From Ascidiaceihabitans sp. (lineage in GTDB: Bacteria > Pseudomonadota > Alphaproteobacteria > Rhodobacterales > Rhodobacteraceae): a DNA stretch of 38,952 nt. The notes beneath the pieces were generated by a model. It searched no databases. It saw only the letters and a program-made list of their open reading frames with translations, and was not told where the DNA came from. Of the stretch, positions 16,935 to 25,484 are shown one piece after another (the first letter of the stretch is position 1; each line of letters begins with the position of its first letter). Location: positions 1 through 38,952 of the forward strand of contig JAQXDI010000051.1 of the NCBI GenBank assembly GCA_029251465.1. Direction: 5' to 3'. The translations under genes were made by a program, and so were the position numbers.

Positions 16935-18179
16935 CTAGCGCGCTTTATGTTTCTTCGGATCGAAGGGTGCCAAATCTATGTTCGGCGTTTTCCCGACGAT
17001 CAGGTCCGCGATGATCCGACCCGTTTTAGCACTACCTGTCAAGCCGACGTGTTGATGTCCAAAGGCAGAATAGCTTTTGCCGCCGCTGTCATTTGCACCG
17101 ATCAGCGGCAGTGAATCCGCAGGGGCAGGGCGGCGGCCCATCCATTCCACGACGTCGTCATAGGTCACGTCAGGCAGCAATTGCGCGACCTGGCGACGCA
17201 ATAAATCCAGCGGCGCGCGACTAGCAGGGGCCTTGAGACCGCCAAATTCGATGACACCGGCGGCGCGGATCCGACCATCCATGGGCGTGATCACAAACTT
17301 GCCCGCCGCGACCATCATCGGGTTTTTGGGGTAAGACGACGGGTTCACCAGCTCGATGTGATAGCCACGCTCGCTCTCGAGCGGGACTTTGACACCCAGC
17401 TTGTGCGCAATTTGTTTGGACCACGGGCCCATCGCCAGCAAAATGTGGTCGGCGGACAGTTCGCCCTGATCCGTGGACAAGCTGGCAATCTCGCCGTTTT
17501 TCAGCGTGATATCGTTGATGTCGGTCTTTATGAACGTACCGCCGCTGGCCACAAAATGATCTGCAAGCGCGCGCACATATTCCCCCGGATCGCTGATGCG
17601 CCCGTGTTCATGGCAGCGCACGACGGTTTCGAATTGCCCGTCAAATGCCGGATCATCGCGACTGTGCTCTGCGCCTGAAATGACAGTGTGTTTGACGCCC
17701 TGCACTTTGCGTTTTGACCAACCGTAGCTGTCGGCCTCGAACATGGCGTGGGTTTGGTAGCCGAAACAGTAATCTTCGTGCGAAATATATTTTTCAGCGC
17801 CTGTTCCTGCGGCAAGGCTTTGGTGCTGATCGACGCTGTCATGCAAAAGCGTCGCCATGGATTTGGCATAATAGTTCACATGTGCGTCGGTGTTGTGTGC
17901 CAGATATTTCATCAAAAACGGCAGCAGACGCGGTAAATATGACCAGTTCAAAAACAACGGCGCATCGCGGTTAAACAGCATCGACGGGGCCTTGCGCAGC
18001 AATCCCGGAACGGTGACCGGAACCACGGCACCAGCGGCTAAAACGCCTGCGTTTCCGTGGCTTGTCCCGTTTCCCGGTACTGTTCGATCGACCAAAGTCA
18101 CTTGGCATCCGGCCCGCTGAAGCCAAATGGCCGACGCGACACCAACGATGCCCGCCCCTGCAATTAACACATGTTTCAT
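16935..18179 (-). CDS. FAD-dependent oxidoreductase, D-amino-acid dehydrogenase (DadA)-like
   Basis: The 414-residue flavoprotein has an N-terminal dinucleotide loop (IAGAGIVGVASA) and the DAO-fold features SHGNAGVLAAG, ESERGYHIEL and the C-terminal HQHVGLTGSAKTGRIIADL. It would oxidise an amine or D-amino acid and pass electrons to the respiratory chain. I chose the ATG at 18179; the longer ORF to 18545 runs into the divergent TRAP dctP. The stop lies inside the 10-bp palindrome GCGCTAGCGC, at the point where the dctP start is missing, which suggests a rearrangement just downstream. Confidence 0.9.
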   Translation of the reverse strand: MKHVLIAGAGIVGVASAIWLQRAGCQVTLVDRTVPGNGTSHGNAGVLAAGAVVPVTVPGLLRKAPSMLFNRDAPLFLNWSYLPRLLPFLMKYLAHNTDAHVNYYAKSMATLLHDSVDQHQSLAAGTGAEKYISHEDYCFGYQTHAMFEADSYGWSKRKVQGVKHTVISGAEHSRDDPAFDGQFETVVRCHEHGRISDPGEYVRALADHFVASGGTFIKTDINDITLKNGEIASLSTDQGELSADHILLAMGPWSKQIAHKLGVKVPLESERGYHIELVNPSSYPKNPMMVAAGKFVITPMDGRIRAAGVIEFGGLKAPASRAPLDLLRRQVAQLLPDVTYDDVVEWMGRRPAPADSLPLIGANDSGGKSYSAFGHQHVGLTGSAKTGRIIADLIVGKTPNIDLAPFDPKKHKAR

Positions 18180-18274
18180 GATGCAAATGACTGGCATGCA
18201 ACCGAAGCCTTGGCAACACACCAAGAGAGGGCGCGTGCGAGTTCTCTTATTAAGCGAAGATACAATATCGCCGT

Positions 18275-18298
18275 TTGCAGTTACAAAAAACTGTGCAA
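18275..18298. promoter_or_regulatory. inverted repeat between the two transport units
   Basis: TTGCAGTT (18275-18282) and AACTGTGCAA (18289-18298) form a dyad with one extra base in the right arm. It lies in the 240-bp divergent spacer between the FAD gene and the intact TRAP operon and is a candidate operator. No regulator gene is adjacent. Confidence 0.35.
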
Positions 18299-18419
18299 GG
18301 CTGAGAAACTGAAACATGAAATTGCGGGTGACAACCACCAAACCGTGCAATAGCAATTCGAATATAAGGATCGGCGTGGCACGTTTTTGACCATGCCGGA
18401 CGCAATCGGGAGGAAGACT

Positions 18420-19466
18420 ATGACGCTTTCGCGTAAGACATTTTTGAACATGGCCGGTGCTGCCGCACTTGCCTTTGGTTTCAACGCGGCCCCTGTGGCT
18501 GCCCAAGACGTGACACTGTCGCTGCACCAATTCTTGCCGCCACAAGCCAACGTGCCAAAGCTGGTGCTGGACGTTTGGGCAAACAACGTGATGGAAGCAT
18601 CAGATGGTCGCATCAAAATCGACAGCTATCCGTCCATGCAACTGGGTGGCAAACCACCAGAATTGATGGACCAAGCGATCGACGGTGTGGCTGACATTGT
18701 CTGGACCGTTGTGGGTTACACCCCTGGTCGCTACCCATCTACCGAAGTGTTCGAACTGCCGTTCATGATGCCTGATGCAGGTGCTGGTGCCGTAAGCCGC
18801 GCGTATTGGGAAATGTTCGAGACACACATGAAGGACACGGAATTCAAAGACGTGCACATCCTTGGCACGTGGGTTCACGGCCCCGGCATGATCCACTCCA
18901 ACAAAGAAGTGAAAACGCCAGCCGACATGGCGGGTCTAAAAATTCGCGGCGGCTCGCGCTCTGTGAACAGCCTGTTGTCCAAACTGGGCGCGACGCCTGT
19001 TGGCATGCCAGTGCCTGCGGTTCCTGAGGGTTTGTCCAAAGGCGTGATCGACGGCACCACAATCCCATGGGAAGTGACTGCCGCGTTGAAAGTGCCAGAG
19101 CTGGTCGGCAACCACACCGAATTTGACGGCGTGTCGCTGTACACTCTGACCTTTGTTCTGGCGATGAACAAAGACAAATACGAAAGCCTGCCTGCAGATC
19201 TGCAAAAGGTGATCGATGACAATTCCGGTCTGGAATTCTCTGTCTTTGCCGGCACAACGCAACAAGCATCTGATGGTCCTGCCCGTCAAAAAGCTGTTGA
19301 TCGTGGCAACAACATCGTCACCGTTTCGGGTGCAGATGTTGATGCATGGCGCGCTGCTGCACAGCCAATCTATGACGACTGGGTTGCTGACATGAACGCC
19401 AAAGGCAAAGACGGTCAGGCGCTGATCGACGAAGCCCGCGCATTGATTGCCAAATACTCCGAATAA
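18420..19466 (+). CDS. dctP: TRAP transporter substrate-binding protein (DctP family), unit 2
   Basis: The 348-residue periplasmic binding protein starts MTLSRKTFLNMAGAAAL, a Tat-like or Sec signal with Arg-Lys in the twin-arginine position and cleavage near PVAAQD. The mature protein has SDR-unrelated DctP features: LGGKPPELMDQAIDGVADIVW, KIRGGSRSVNSLLSKLGATPVGMP and the conserved arginine that binds substrate carboxylates. The ATG at 18420 follows GGGAGGA. It heads the complete plus-strand operon with dctQ and dctM. The ligand cannot be named from sequence; a small carboxylate is expected for the family. Confidence 0.93.
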   Translation: MTLSRKTFLNMAGAAALAFGFNAAPVAAQDVTLSLHQFLPPQANVPKLVLDVWANNVMEASDGRIKIDSYPSMQLGGKPPELMDQAIDGVADIVWTVVGYTPGRYPSTEVFELPFMMPDAGAGAVSRAYWEMFETHMKDTEFKDVHILGTWVHGPGMIHSNKEVKTPADMAGLKIRGGSRSVNSLLSKLGATPVGMPVPAVPEGLSKGVIDGTTIPWEVTAALKVPELVGNHTEFDGVSLYTLTFVLAMNKDKYESLPADLQKVIDDNSGLEFSVFAGTTQQASDGPARQKAVDRGNNIVTVSGADVDAWRAAAQPIYDDWVADMNAKGKDGQALIDEARALIAKYSE

Positions 19467-19484
19467 GACGTCGGACATGATGAT

Positions 19485-19516
19485 GGGCCGTGGCGTGACT
19501 GCGCCGCGGCCCTTTT
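19485..19516 (+). terminator. intrinsic terminator/attenuator between dctP and dctQ, unit 2
   Basis: GGGCCGTGGCG (19485-19495) pairs with CGCCGCGGCCC (19502-19512) in an 11-bp stem with one U-G wobble and a 6-base loop, followed by TTTT. It lies between the binding protein and the small permease, as in the damaged unit. Confidence 0.8.
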
Positions 19517-19539
19517 GATAGCCAAACAGGACCGTTCAC

Positions 19540-20040
19540 ATGCACAACTTGATCCAATGGCTCGCCCGCGCTTCTGCTTTGATGGGTGGTTTGGTTCTGG
19601 TCGCTTTGATTGTGCTGATGACCACGTCCATTACGATGCGCGCGCTGAACCTAGACGAAGTGAATGGTGCATACGAAATTCTTGAGGCAGGCGTCGGTTT
19701 TGCCATCTTTGCCTTTTTCCCGATCTGCCAGTTTCATGGCGCGCATGCGACGGTAGATGTGTTCACTTCTGCGCTGCCAGCCCGGTTCAACCGCATTCTG
19801 ATCGCAATTTGGGAAGTCGTGCTAACGGCCGCGATAATCTTTATCGCCTTTCGGCTTTATGCGGGGATGGAGCGGTATCTGGGCAACGGCGAAACCACGT
19901 TATTCCTGCAGTTCCCCGTTTGGTGGGGCTATGCTGCGTCGATGATCGGGGCCACCGCCGCTTCGGTCACCGGTCTTTACTGTTCCGTGACGCGCATCCG
20001 CGAAAGCGTCACAGGCCACTCCATATTGCCGGTCGGCTAA
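19540..20040 (+). CDS. dctQ: TRAP transporter small permease (DctQ family), unit 2
   Basis: The 166-residue protein has four hydrophobic helices and the DctQ centre FPICQFHGAHATVDVF. It pairs with DctM to form the membrane part of the transporter. The stop is ten bases before dctM. Length and helix count are normal, in contrast to the broken dctQ of unit 1. Confidence 0.92.
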   Translation: MHNLIQWLARASALMGGLVLVALIVLMTTSITMRALNLDEVNGAYEILEAGVGFAIFAFFPICQFHGAHATVDVFTSALPARFNRILIAIWEVVLTAAIIFIAFRLYAGMERYLGNGETTLFLQFPVWWGYAASMIGATAASVTGLYCSVTRIRESVTGHSILPVG

Positions 20041-20050
20041 GGGTAAATTC

Positions 20051-21412
20051 ATGAGCACGTTTCTCGATCTTCTTCCCTTTGCGGATATGAGCCGGCTGGC
20101 GCTGGGCTTTTGGTCCTTCGCCGTTTTGCTGGGGATGATATTCCTGCGCGCGCCCATCGGGTTGGCGATGTTGCTCTGCGGTTTTGGCGGCTGGTATTAC
20201 GCGATGAACGGGAACCCGGGCCCACTGCTGGGCAAGCTGAAATCAGAAACCTACACGACGTTTTCCAGTTACAGCCTGACGGTCATTCCAATGTTCCTGC
20301 TGATGGGGCAATTCGCGATGGTTTCGGGGTTGTCCAAAGCATTGTTCAAAGCCGCCGAAGCCTTTCTTGGGCACTTGCGCGGTGGTGTTGCGATGGCTGC
20401 GGTGGGGGCTTGCGCCGGCTTTGGCGCAATCTGCGGATCGTCTTTGGCGACGGCCGCAACCATGGGCAAAGTCGCCCTGCCAGAGCTGCGCCGCTACGGA
20501 TACGCTGGCGGATTTTCATCGGCCACTTTGGCGGCGGGCGGTACGCTTGGTATCCTGATCCCACCCTCGGTGATCTTGATCATTTACGCGCAACTGGCCG
20601 AACAAAACATCGCAAAGCTTTTCCTCGCCGCCTTCATTCCCGGCATTCTAGCGGCCCTTGGTTACATGATCGTGATCTCGGTTTACGTGCGCCTTTACCC
20701 CGATGCTGCTGGCACACGCCCTGCGGTTCCTATGGCTGAACGGATCAAAGCGCTGGGCGAAACATGGCCCGTTTTGCTGATCTTTGGCCTTGTCGTGGGC
20801 GGCATTTATGCGGGTTGGTTTTCACCTACAGAAGGCGCGGCAATCGGCGCGGCAGGCACCGGAATCGTGGCGCTGATTTCAGGCAACCTTGGCTGGGCTA
20901 ATTTTCGTGACAGTTTGATTGGCACTGCCAAAACCACGGCAATGATCTATTTCATCATCCTCGGCGCTAGCTTTTTCAACGGCTTCCTCGCCTTGTCCGG
21001 TGTGCCGCAATTCCTTGCTGAATTTGTGACCAGCAAAGGGCTAAGCCCGTGGTTGGTCTTGGCGATCATCCTCGGATTTTACCTTGTCTTTGGCTGCGTG
21101 ATGGACAGCCTGTCGATGATCCTTTTGACGGTTCCGATCTTTTTCCCGATCATCTCGGTGATGGATTTCGGCATGTCGCCAGAGCACCTGGCGATCTGGT
21201 TCGGTATCCTTGTTTTGATCGTGGTCGAGGTCGGCCTGATCACGCCCCCCGTCGGCATGAACCTGTTTATCATCGGCGCGATGGACCGCGAAACGCCGAT
21301 GACGGACACCTACAAAGCGGTGCTGTTTTTTGTCGGTTCAGACATCTTGCGCGTGATCCTTTTGGTGCTGTTCCCGATCATTAGCATCGGCCCGCTGATG
21401 TTGCTGCCCTAA
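20051..21412 (+). CDS. dctM: TRAP transporter large permease (DctM family), unit 2
   Basis: This 453-residue permease has about 12 transmembrane helices with GAICGSSLATAATMGKVALPEL, AAGGTLGILIPPSVILIIYAQ and ITPPVGMNLFIIGAM, the DctM hallmarks. It completes an intact dctPQM operon. The C terminus ends PLMLLP about 85 bp before the hydroxycinnamate operon, with no strong terminator between them. Confidence 0.94.
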   Translation: MSTFLDLLPFADMSRLALGFWSFAVLLGMIFLRAPIGLAMLLCGFGGWYYAMNGNPGPLLGKLKSETYTTFSSYSLTVIPMFLLMGQFAMVSGLSKALFKAAEAFLGHLRGGVAMAAVGACAGFGAICGSSLATAATMGKVALPELRRYGYAGGFSSATLAAGGTLGILIPPSVILIIYAQLAEQNIAKLFLAAFIPGILAALGYMIVISVYVRLYPDAAGTRPAVPMAERIKALGETWPVLLIFGLVVGGIYAGWFSPTEGAAIGAAGTGIVALISGNLGWANFRDSLIGTAKTTAMIYFIILGASFFNGFLALSGVPQFLAEFVTSKGLSPWLVLAIILGFYLVFGCVMDSLSMILLTVPIFFPIISVMDFGMSPEHLAIWFGILVLIVVEVGLITPPVGMNLFIIGAMDRETPMTDTYKAVLFFVGSDILRVILLVLFPIISIGPLMLLP

Positions 21413-21448
21413 GATTTTCATTGCCGCGTCGTTAAGAAATGTGTTCAG

Positions 21449-21474
21449 ATAGTTTTGCCGCATAACTATTATGC
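21449..21474. promoter_or_regulatory. palindromic operator, probably for the downstream MarR regulator
   Basis: GCATAA-CTA-TTATGC (21460-21474) is a perfect 6+6 dyad, overlapped by a second inverted repeat ATAGTT-N9-AACTAT (21449-21469). It sits 22 bp before the first gene of an operon whose second gene is a MarR regulator, the usual place for a hydroxycinnamoyl-CoA-relieved repressor to bind. Confidence 0.6.
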
Positions 21475-21496
21475 AGCACAGCTTAAGGGGCGCAAC

Positions 21497-22261
21497 ATGG
21501 GCCAATTCATCGACGTGACACAGGACGGGCCAGTCACGGTTCTGACGATCAATCGCCCAGACAAACGCAATGCGATGTCGGATGGGTTGCTGGCTGAAAT
21601 CGACGGGTTTTTTCATGCGCCCCCAGACGGTACGCGCGTTGTCGTGATCACCGGGCGCGGCGGGCACTATTGTGCGGGGCTTGATCTGTCCGAGCATAAA
21701 AATCGTGACGCCGAAGCGACGATGCACCACTCGCGCAACTGGCACGCGGTGATGGACCGCATCCAGACGGGCGGCTTGCCCGTTGTGTCCGCAATGAGCG
21801 GCGCAGTGATCGGTGGCGGACTAGAACTGGCGACCTCGACCCATGTGCGCATTGCCGAACCGTCGTGTATTTTTCAACTGCCCGAAGGGCGTCGCGGCAT
21901 CTTTGTTGGCGGCGGTGCGACCGTGCGTGTGGCGCGCATCATCGGGCCGGACCGGATGACCGAAATGATGCTGACGGGCCGCAAGTACGGAACCGAAGAT
22001 GCGGTCACGATGGGGCTTGCGCATTATTCCGTGGGCGAAGGTGAAAGCCTGCCCAAAGCCATGGAAATCGCCCATCAGATCGCCGGCAACGCGGCGTTGT
22101 CCAACTACATGATGATCCAAGGGATTGCGCGCATTAACGACATGGCCCGCTCGGACGGGTTGTTCGTAGAAAGCCTGTGCGCGGCCTTGTCTCAAACCAG
22201 TCCTGATGCGCTGGAAGGACTGGCTGCTTTCCTCGAAAAACGTCCGCCGCAGTTTCGCTGA
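21497..22261 (+). CDS. crotonase-family enoyl-CoA hydratase, hydroxycinnamoyl-CoA hydratase(-lyase) candidate
   Basis: The 254-residue crotonase has NRPDKRNAMSDGL, the oxyanion-hole segments HYCAGLDLSEH and GAVIGGGLELAT, and the catalytic-region Glu in QLPEGRRGIFVGGG. It is the first gene of an operon with a MarR regulator and feruloyl-CoA synthase, so it should add water to feruloyl- or coumaroyl-CoA, with or without cleavage to the aldehyde and acetyl-CoA. Whether it cleaves (lyase) or only hydrates cannot be decided from motifs. The ATG at 21497 follows AAGGGG; the ORF start at 21455 lies in the operator and is rejected. The stop overlaps the MarR start by one base. Confidence 0.82.
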   Translation: MGQFIDVTQDGPVTVLTINRPDKRNAMSDGLLAEIDGFFHAPPDGTRVVVITGRGGHYCAGLDLSEHKNRDAEATMHHSRNWHAVMDRIQTGGLPVVSAMSGAVIGGGLELATSTHVRIAEPSCIFQLPEGRRGIFVGGGATVRVARIIGPDRMTEMMLTGRKYGTEDAVTMGLAHYSVGEGESLPKAMEIAHQIAGNAALSNYMMIQGIARINDMARSDGLFVESLCAALSQTSPDALEGLAAFLEKRPPQFR

Positions 22262-22719
22262 TGGGCACGACTGGCGCAATTACCGACGCATCGCTGCGGG
22301 CCTTTGTCGGGTACGACATGAAGCGGGCGTTCAACGCCTTGCAGGCTGACCTGTCCCGAACATTGACGCCGTTTGGCCTGCGGATGATGACTTTTTCAGC
22401 CCTGTCTTTGGTCGTTGAAAACCCGGGCCTGCGCCCGTCGCAATTGGCGACGGTTTTGACGATTGAACGCGCTAATCTGGTGGTGATTGTGGACGAGCTT
22501 GAACAACGTGGCCTGCTGACGCGTACCCCCAGCACTACGGACCGGCGCGCGCACGCGTTGCATGTCACAGACCAAGGCCAAAGCCTGTTTGCAAAGGCCA
22601 ACCGCGCTGTAGCTGAGCATGACGCGCGCATGATCGCGGGTGTCGCGCAGCATCTGCAACCGCAGCTAAAAGACGCCCTTCGCCAGATCGAAAACAGCGC
22701 AAAACAGGATGTCGTATGA
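22261..22719 (+). CDS. MarR-family transcriptional regulator of hydroxycinnamate genes
   Basis: The 152-residue protein has the winged helix-turn-helix of MarR (LRPSQLATVLTIERANLVVIV as recognition region, then RTPSTTDRRAHALHVT as the wing). In related clusters such regulators (CouR, HcaR, FerR types) repress and are released by the CoA thioester. The gene overlaps the crotonase stop by one base and the synthetase start by four (ATGA), so regulator and enzymes are translated together. The palindrome at 21460-21474 is its likely operator. Confidence 0.88.
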   Translation: MGTTGAITDASLRAFVGYDMKRAFNALQADLSRTLTPFGLRMMTFSALSLVVENPGLRPSQLATVLTIERANLVVIVDELEQRGLLTRTPSTTDRRAHALHVTDQGQSLFAKANRAVAEHDARMIAGVAQHLQPQLKDALRQIENSAKQDVV

Positions 22720-24524
22720 CCGACCATTTGCATCTTAAGGCGCACTCTGTTCAGCGCGAAGATCGCGCAGACGGGTCCATCATTCTGAACGCAGGGTTTG
22801 AACACGGACCTGTCGCGCCCAACACAGGAACTTGGTTGCACCAGTGGGCCCTTGCGACGCCGGATCAAATCCTGATTGCGCAACGATCAGGTGCTGGGTG
22901 GCAATCTGAAACCTACGCCAGCGTTTTGCAAAAAGTGCGACGTATCGCAGGTGCGCTGCTCGCACGAGGATTGGGGGCTGACACGCGCATCATGATCCTG
23001 TCTGGCAATGGCATTGATCACGCGCTCTTGTCCCTTGCGGCGCAATACGTCGGCATCCCGAGCGTGCCGGTGGCCGAGCAATACTCGCTGATTCCCGCTG
23101 CCCACGGCCGCTTGAAATACATCGCTGATCTGGTGCGCCCGCAGTTGGTTTTTGCATCCGACGGAACAGCGTATGCCGACGCGATCAAGCTGGTGGGATG
23201 TGACGCGGTTTGCACTGATCCAGGTGTTTCGAACGCCACGTCTTTTGCGGATTTTATGGCCGGATCAGAGGACGGAGTTGATGCGGCACATGCACTGGTG
23301 AATGCCGGCACTGTGGCCAAAATTTTGATGACATCGGGGTCAACCTCGGATCCCAAAGGTGTTCTGACAACCCAAGGCATGATGTGCACGAACCAAGAGC
23401 AACTGGCCGGCTGCCTGCCATTCTTGACGACCCGCCCACCGATTTTGGTCGACTGGTTGCCATGGAACCACGTGTTCGGCGGGTCGCACAATTTCAACAT
23501 GGCGCTGGCAAACGGTGGCAGTCTGTACATCGATGACGGCAAGCCGATGCCAGCCATGTTCAGGCGCACGCTTGAGAACCTTGGCAAAGTGTCGGGGACG
23601 TTGTCCTTCAACGTCCCGGTCGGGTTTGCGCAACTGGTGCAAGCGATGGAAAATGATGCGGCCCTGCGCCAAAGCTATTTCTCCAAACTCGACATGATTT
23701 TCTATGCGGGCGCATCGCTGCCCCAAGACACGTGGGACGCGCTGGAACGCATGGCGCTGGACACGTGTGGGCGGCTGCCGTTGATCACGTCGTCATGGGG
23801 ATTGACCGAAACCGCCCCCGCCGCGCTGTTGCAATACCAACCTGCGACGTGCGCAGGGATGGTCGGCGTGCCAGTGCCGGGCGTACAGGTCAAACTGATC
23901 CCGGATGCGGACAATCGGTGCGAAGTGCGCGTGAAAGGCGCCAGCATCATGACTGGCTACTTTGAAAACCCTGTCAAAACCGCAGAGGCATTTGACGAAG
24001 AGGGATATTTTCGAACCGGCGACGCAATGCGTTTTGTCGATGAAGATGATCCCAGCCAAGGCCTGCGGTTTGAGGGACGCATTTCAGAAGAATTCAAATT
24101 GCAGACCGGCACTTGGGTGCATGCTGCGACCTTGCGTCTTGCGACGCTTGCGGCGCTGACCCCTTGGGCGCAGGATGTCGTGATCACCGGGGCAGGACGC
24201 GCAGACTTGGGCGTTTTGATTGTCCCAAACATGGCGCATTTGACAGCGCTGGATTTGCAGCCTGCCGTTGATGCCGGTGCATTGACCGATCCAGTGATGA
24301 TGGCTGCGATTGGCGAAAAACTGGCGATCTTTTCGGCGCGTGCAACAGGAAGCGCGACACGCATTGCGCGGGCGTTGGTGATGGCCGATCCGCCGTCGAT
24401 GGGCGCGGGCGAGGCAACAGCCAAAGGCAATATCAACTTTGCCAAATTGCTATCAAACCGCGGTGACCTGCTAGAACGTCTGTATTCAAACGACCCTGCA
24501 ACCATAGTGGTAGATGCCAAATGA
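22716..24524 (+). CDS. fcs: feruloyl-CoA synthase
   Basis: This 602-residue adenylate-forming enzyme activates ferulate, p-coumarate or related hydroxycinnamates with ATP and CoA. It has the AMP motif MTSGSTSDPKGVL, DWLPWNHVFGGSHN typical of Fcs, SSWGLTETAPAAL, the TGDAMRF/FEGRISEEFKLQTG segment (A7/A8) and a C-terminal lysine in EATAKGNIN. The length suits the Fcs family, longer than common acyl-CoA ligases. It overlaps the MarR stop and is itself overlapped by the amidohydrolase start. Confidence 0.9.
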   Translation: MTDHLHLKAHSVQREDRADGSIILNAGFEHGPVAPNTGTWLHQWALATPDQILIAQRSGAGWQSETYASVLQKVRRIAGALLARGLGADTRIMILSGNGIDHALLSLAAQYVGIPSVPVAEQYSLIPAAHGRLKYIADLVRPQLVFASDGTAYADAIKLVGCDAVCTDPGVSNATSFADFMAGSEDGVDAAHALVNAGTVAKILMTSGSTSDPKGVLTTQGMMCTNQEQLAGCLPFLTTRPPILVDWLPWNHVFGGSHNFNMALANGGSLYIDDGKPMPAMFRRTLENLGKVSGTLSFNVPVGFAQLVQAMENDAALRQSYFSKLDMIFYAGASLPQDTWDALERMALDTCGRLPLITSSWGLTETAPAALLQYQPATCAGMVGVPVPGVQVKLIPDADNRCEVRVKGASIMTGYFENPVKTAEAFDEEGYFRTGDAMRFVDEDDPSQGLRFEGRISEEFKLQTGTWVHAATLRLATLAALTPWAQDVVITGAGRADLGVLIVPNMAHLTALDLQPAVDAGALTDPVMMAAIGEKLAIFSARATGSATRIARALVMADPPSMGAGEATAKGNINFAKLLSNRGDLLERLYSNDPATIVVDAK

Positions 24525-25393
24525 TTGACCTAGAAAAAATTCGCGCAATCGATTTTCACACCCACGCCGAAGAACCCTGCGGATGCCACAGTGACGACGG
24601 GTATGACGATCTGCAAACGACGATGGCCGAGTATTTTCGCGCCCCTTGGAAGCATCCTCCGACTGTGCCAGAAACTGCTGCACACTATCGCGCGCAAAAC
24701 ATCGCGGCCGTAATTTTCCCTGTCGATTCCGAGCGCGAGACTGGCTATCGACGTTATGCCAACGAAGAAGTCGCCGAGATTGCGGCAGACAACAGCGATG
24801 TGCTGATCCCGTTTGCATCCATCGATCCGCACAAGGGCAAGATGGGACAGCGCGAGGCCCGCCGCTTGATCAAAGATTACGGTATCAAAGGGTTCAAGTT
24901 TCACCCGACGATGCAAGGGTTCTACCCCAACGACCGCATGGCCTATGGCCTGTACGAAGCTATTGCCGAAGAAGGCGGCATCGCGCTGTTTCACACCGGT
25001 CAAACGGGTGTAGGATCAGGCATGTCCGGCGGCAACGGGATGCGTCTGAAGTATTCGAACCCGATGTACATGGATGACGTCGCTGTTGATTTTCCAGAGA
25101 TGAAAATCGTGCTCGCCCATCCTAGTTTTCCTTGGCAAGAAGAGGCGCTTGCCGTCGCGCAGCACAAACCGAATGTCTACATTGATCTGTCGGGCTGGTC
25201 GCCGAAATACTTCCCGGACATCCTTGTGCGGTACTGCAATTCGATCCTGCGCAAAAAGGTTTTGTTCGGCTCGGACTGGCCGATGATCACGCCTGAACGC
25301 TGGCTGTCTGATTTCGAAAAAATAGCAATCAAGGACGAGCTGCGCCCTGACATCATCAAAGGGAATGCCGCGCGCCTGCTGGGTCTGGGGTGA
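24521..25393 (+). CDS. amidohydrolase-2-family metal-dependent hydrolase/decarboxylase
   Basis: The 290-residue TIM-barrel protein has the HxH metal motif (IDFHTHAEE), FKFHPTMQGF, the histidine strand IVLAHPSFPW and the conserved Asp in LFGSDWPM. The family includes decarboxylases and C-C hydrolases of aromatic acids (for example gamma-resorcylate and ACMS decarboxylases). Its start overlaps the fcs stop (ATGA), so it is part of the hydroxycinnamate unit. A step after hydration of the CoA ester, or side-chain or ring decarboxylation, are possible roles; none can be proved here. Confidence 0.85.
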   Translation: MIDLEKIRAIDFHTHAEEPCGCHSDDGYDDLQTTMAEYFRAPWKHPPTVPETAAHYRAQNIAAVIFPVDSERETGYRRYANEEVAEIAADNSDVLIPFASIDPHKGKMGQREARRLIKDYGIKGFKFHPTMQGFYPNDRMAYGLYEAIAEEGGIALFHTGQTGVGSGMSGGNGMRLKYSNPMYMDDVAVDFPEMKIVLAHPSFPWQEEALAVAQHKPNVYIDLSGWSPKYFPDILVRYCNSILRKKVLFGSDWPMITPERWLSDFEKIAIKDELRPDIIKGNAARLLGLG

Positions 25394-25411
25394 TGCGTTA
25401 AAGTGCAGATT
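25392..25411 (+). promoter_or_regulatory. shared motif, candidate BoxR operator 1
   Basis: GATGCGTTAAAGTGCAGATT matches the element at 28260-28279 in 18 of 20 positions. It lies at the stop of the amidohydrolase and about 75 bp before the benzoate-CoA ligase. A dyad GTGC-N8-GCAC follows at 25444-25459. The TGCA core resembles what is reported for BzdR/BoxR operators. Confidence 0.6.
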
Positions 25412-25484
25412 GGCGTGGTCAGGGTTGCGACAATCTGTCCAAGGTGCAGGATAAAGCACTGAAATTGCCTTGTCGGAGGGAGCC

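Noticed and set aside
16935..18545. 536-residue version of the FAD oxidoreductase
   Set aside because: The 122 extra N-terminal residues are antisense to the divergent dctP and precede the dinucleotide loop that should be at the N terminus.
13876..21412. Naming the TRAP substrates (ectoine, sialic acid, taurine or dicarboxylate)
   Set aside because: The binding proteins do not show a ligand-specific signature that I can recognise, and the neighbours only hint at amino-acid-like compounds for unit 1.
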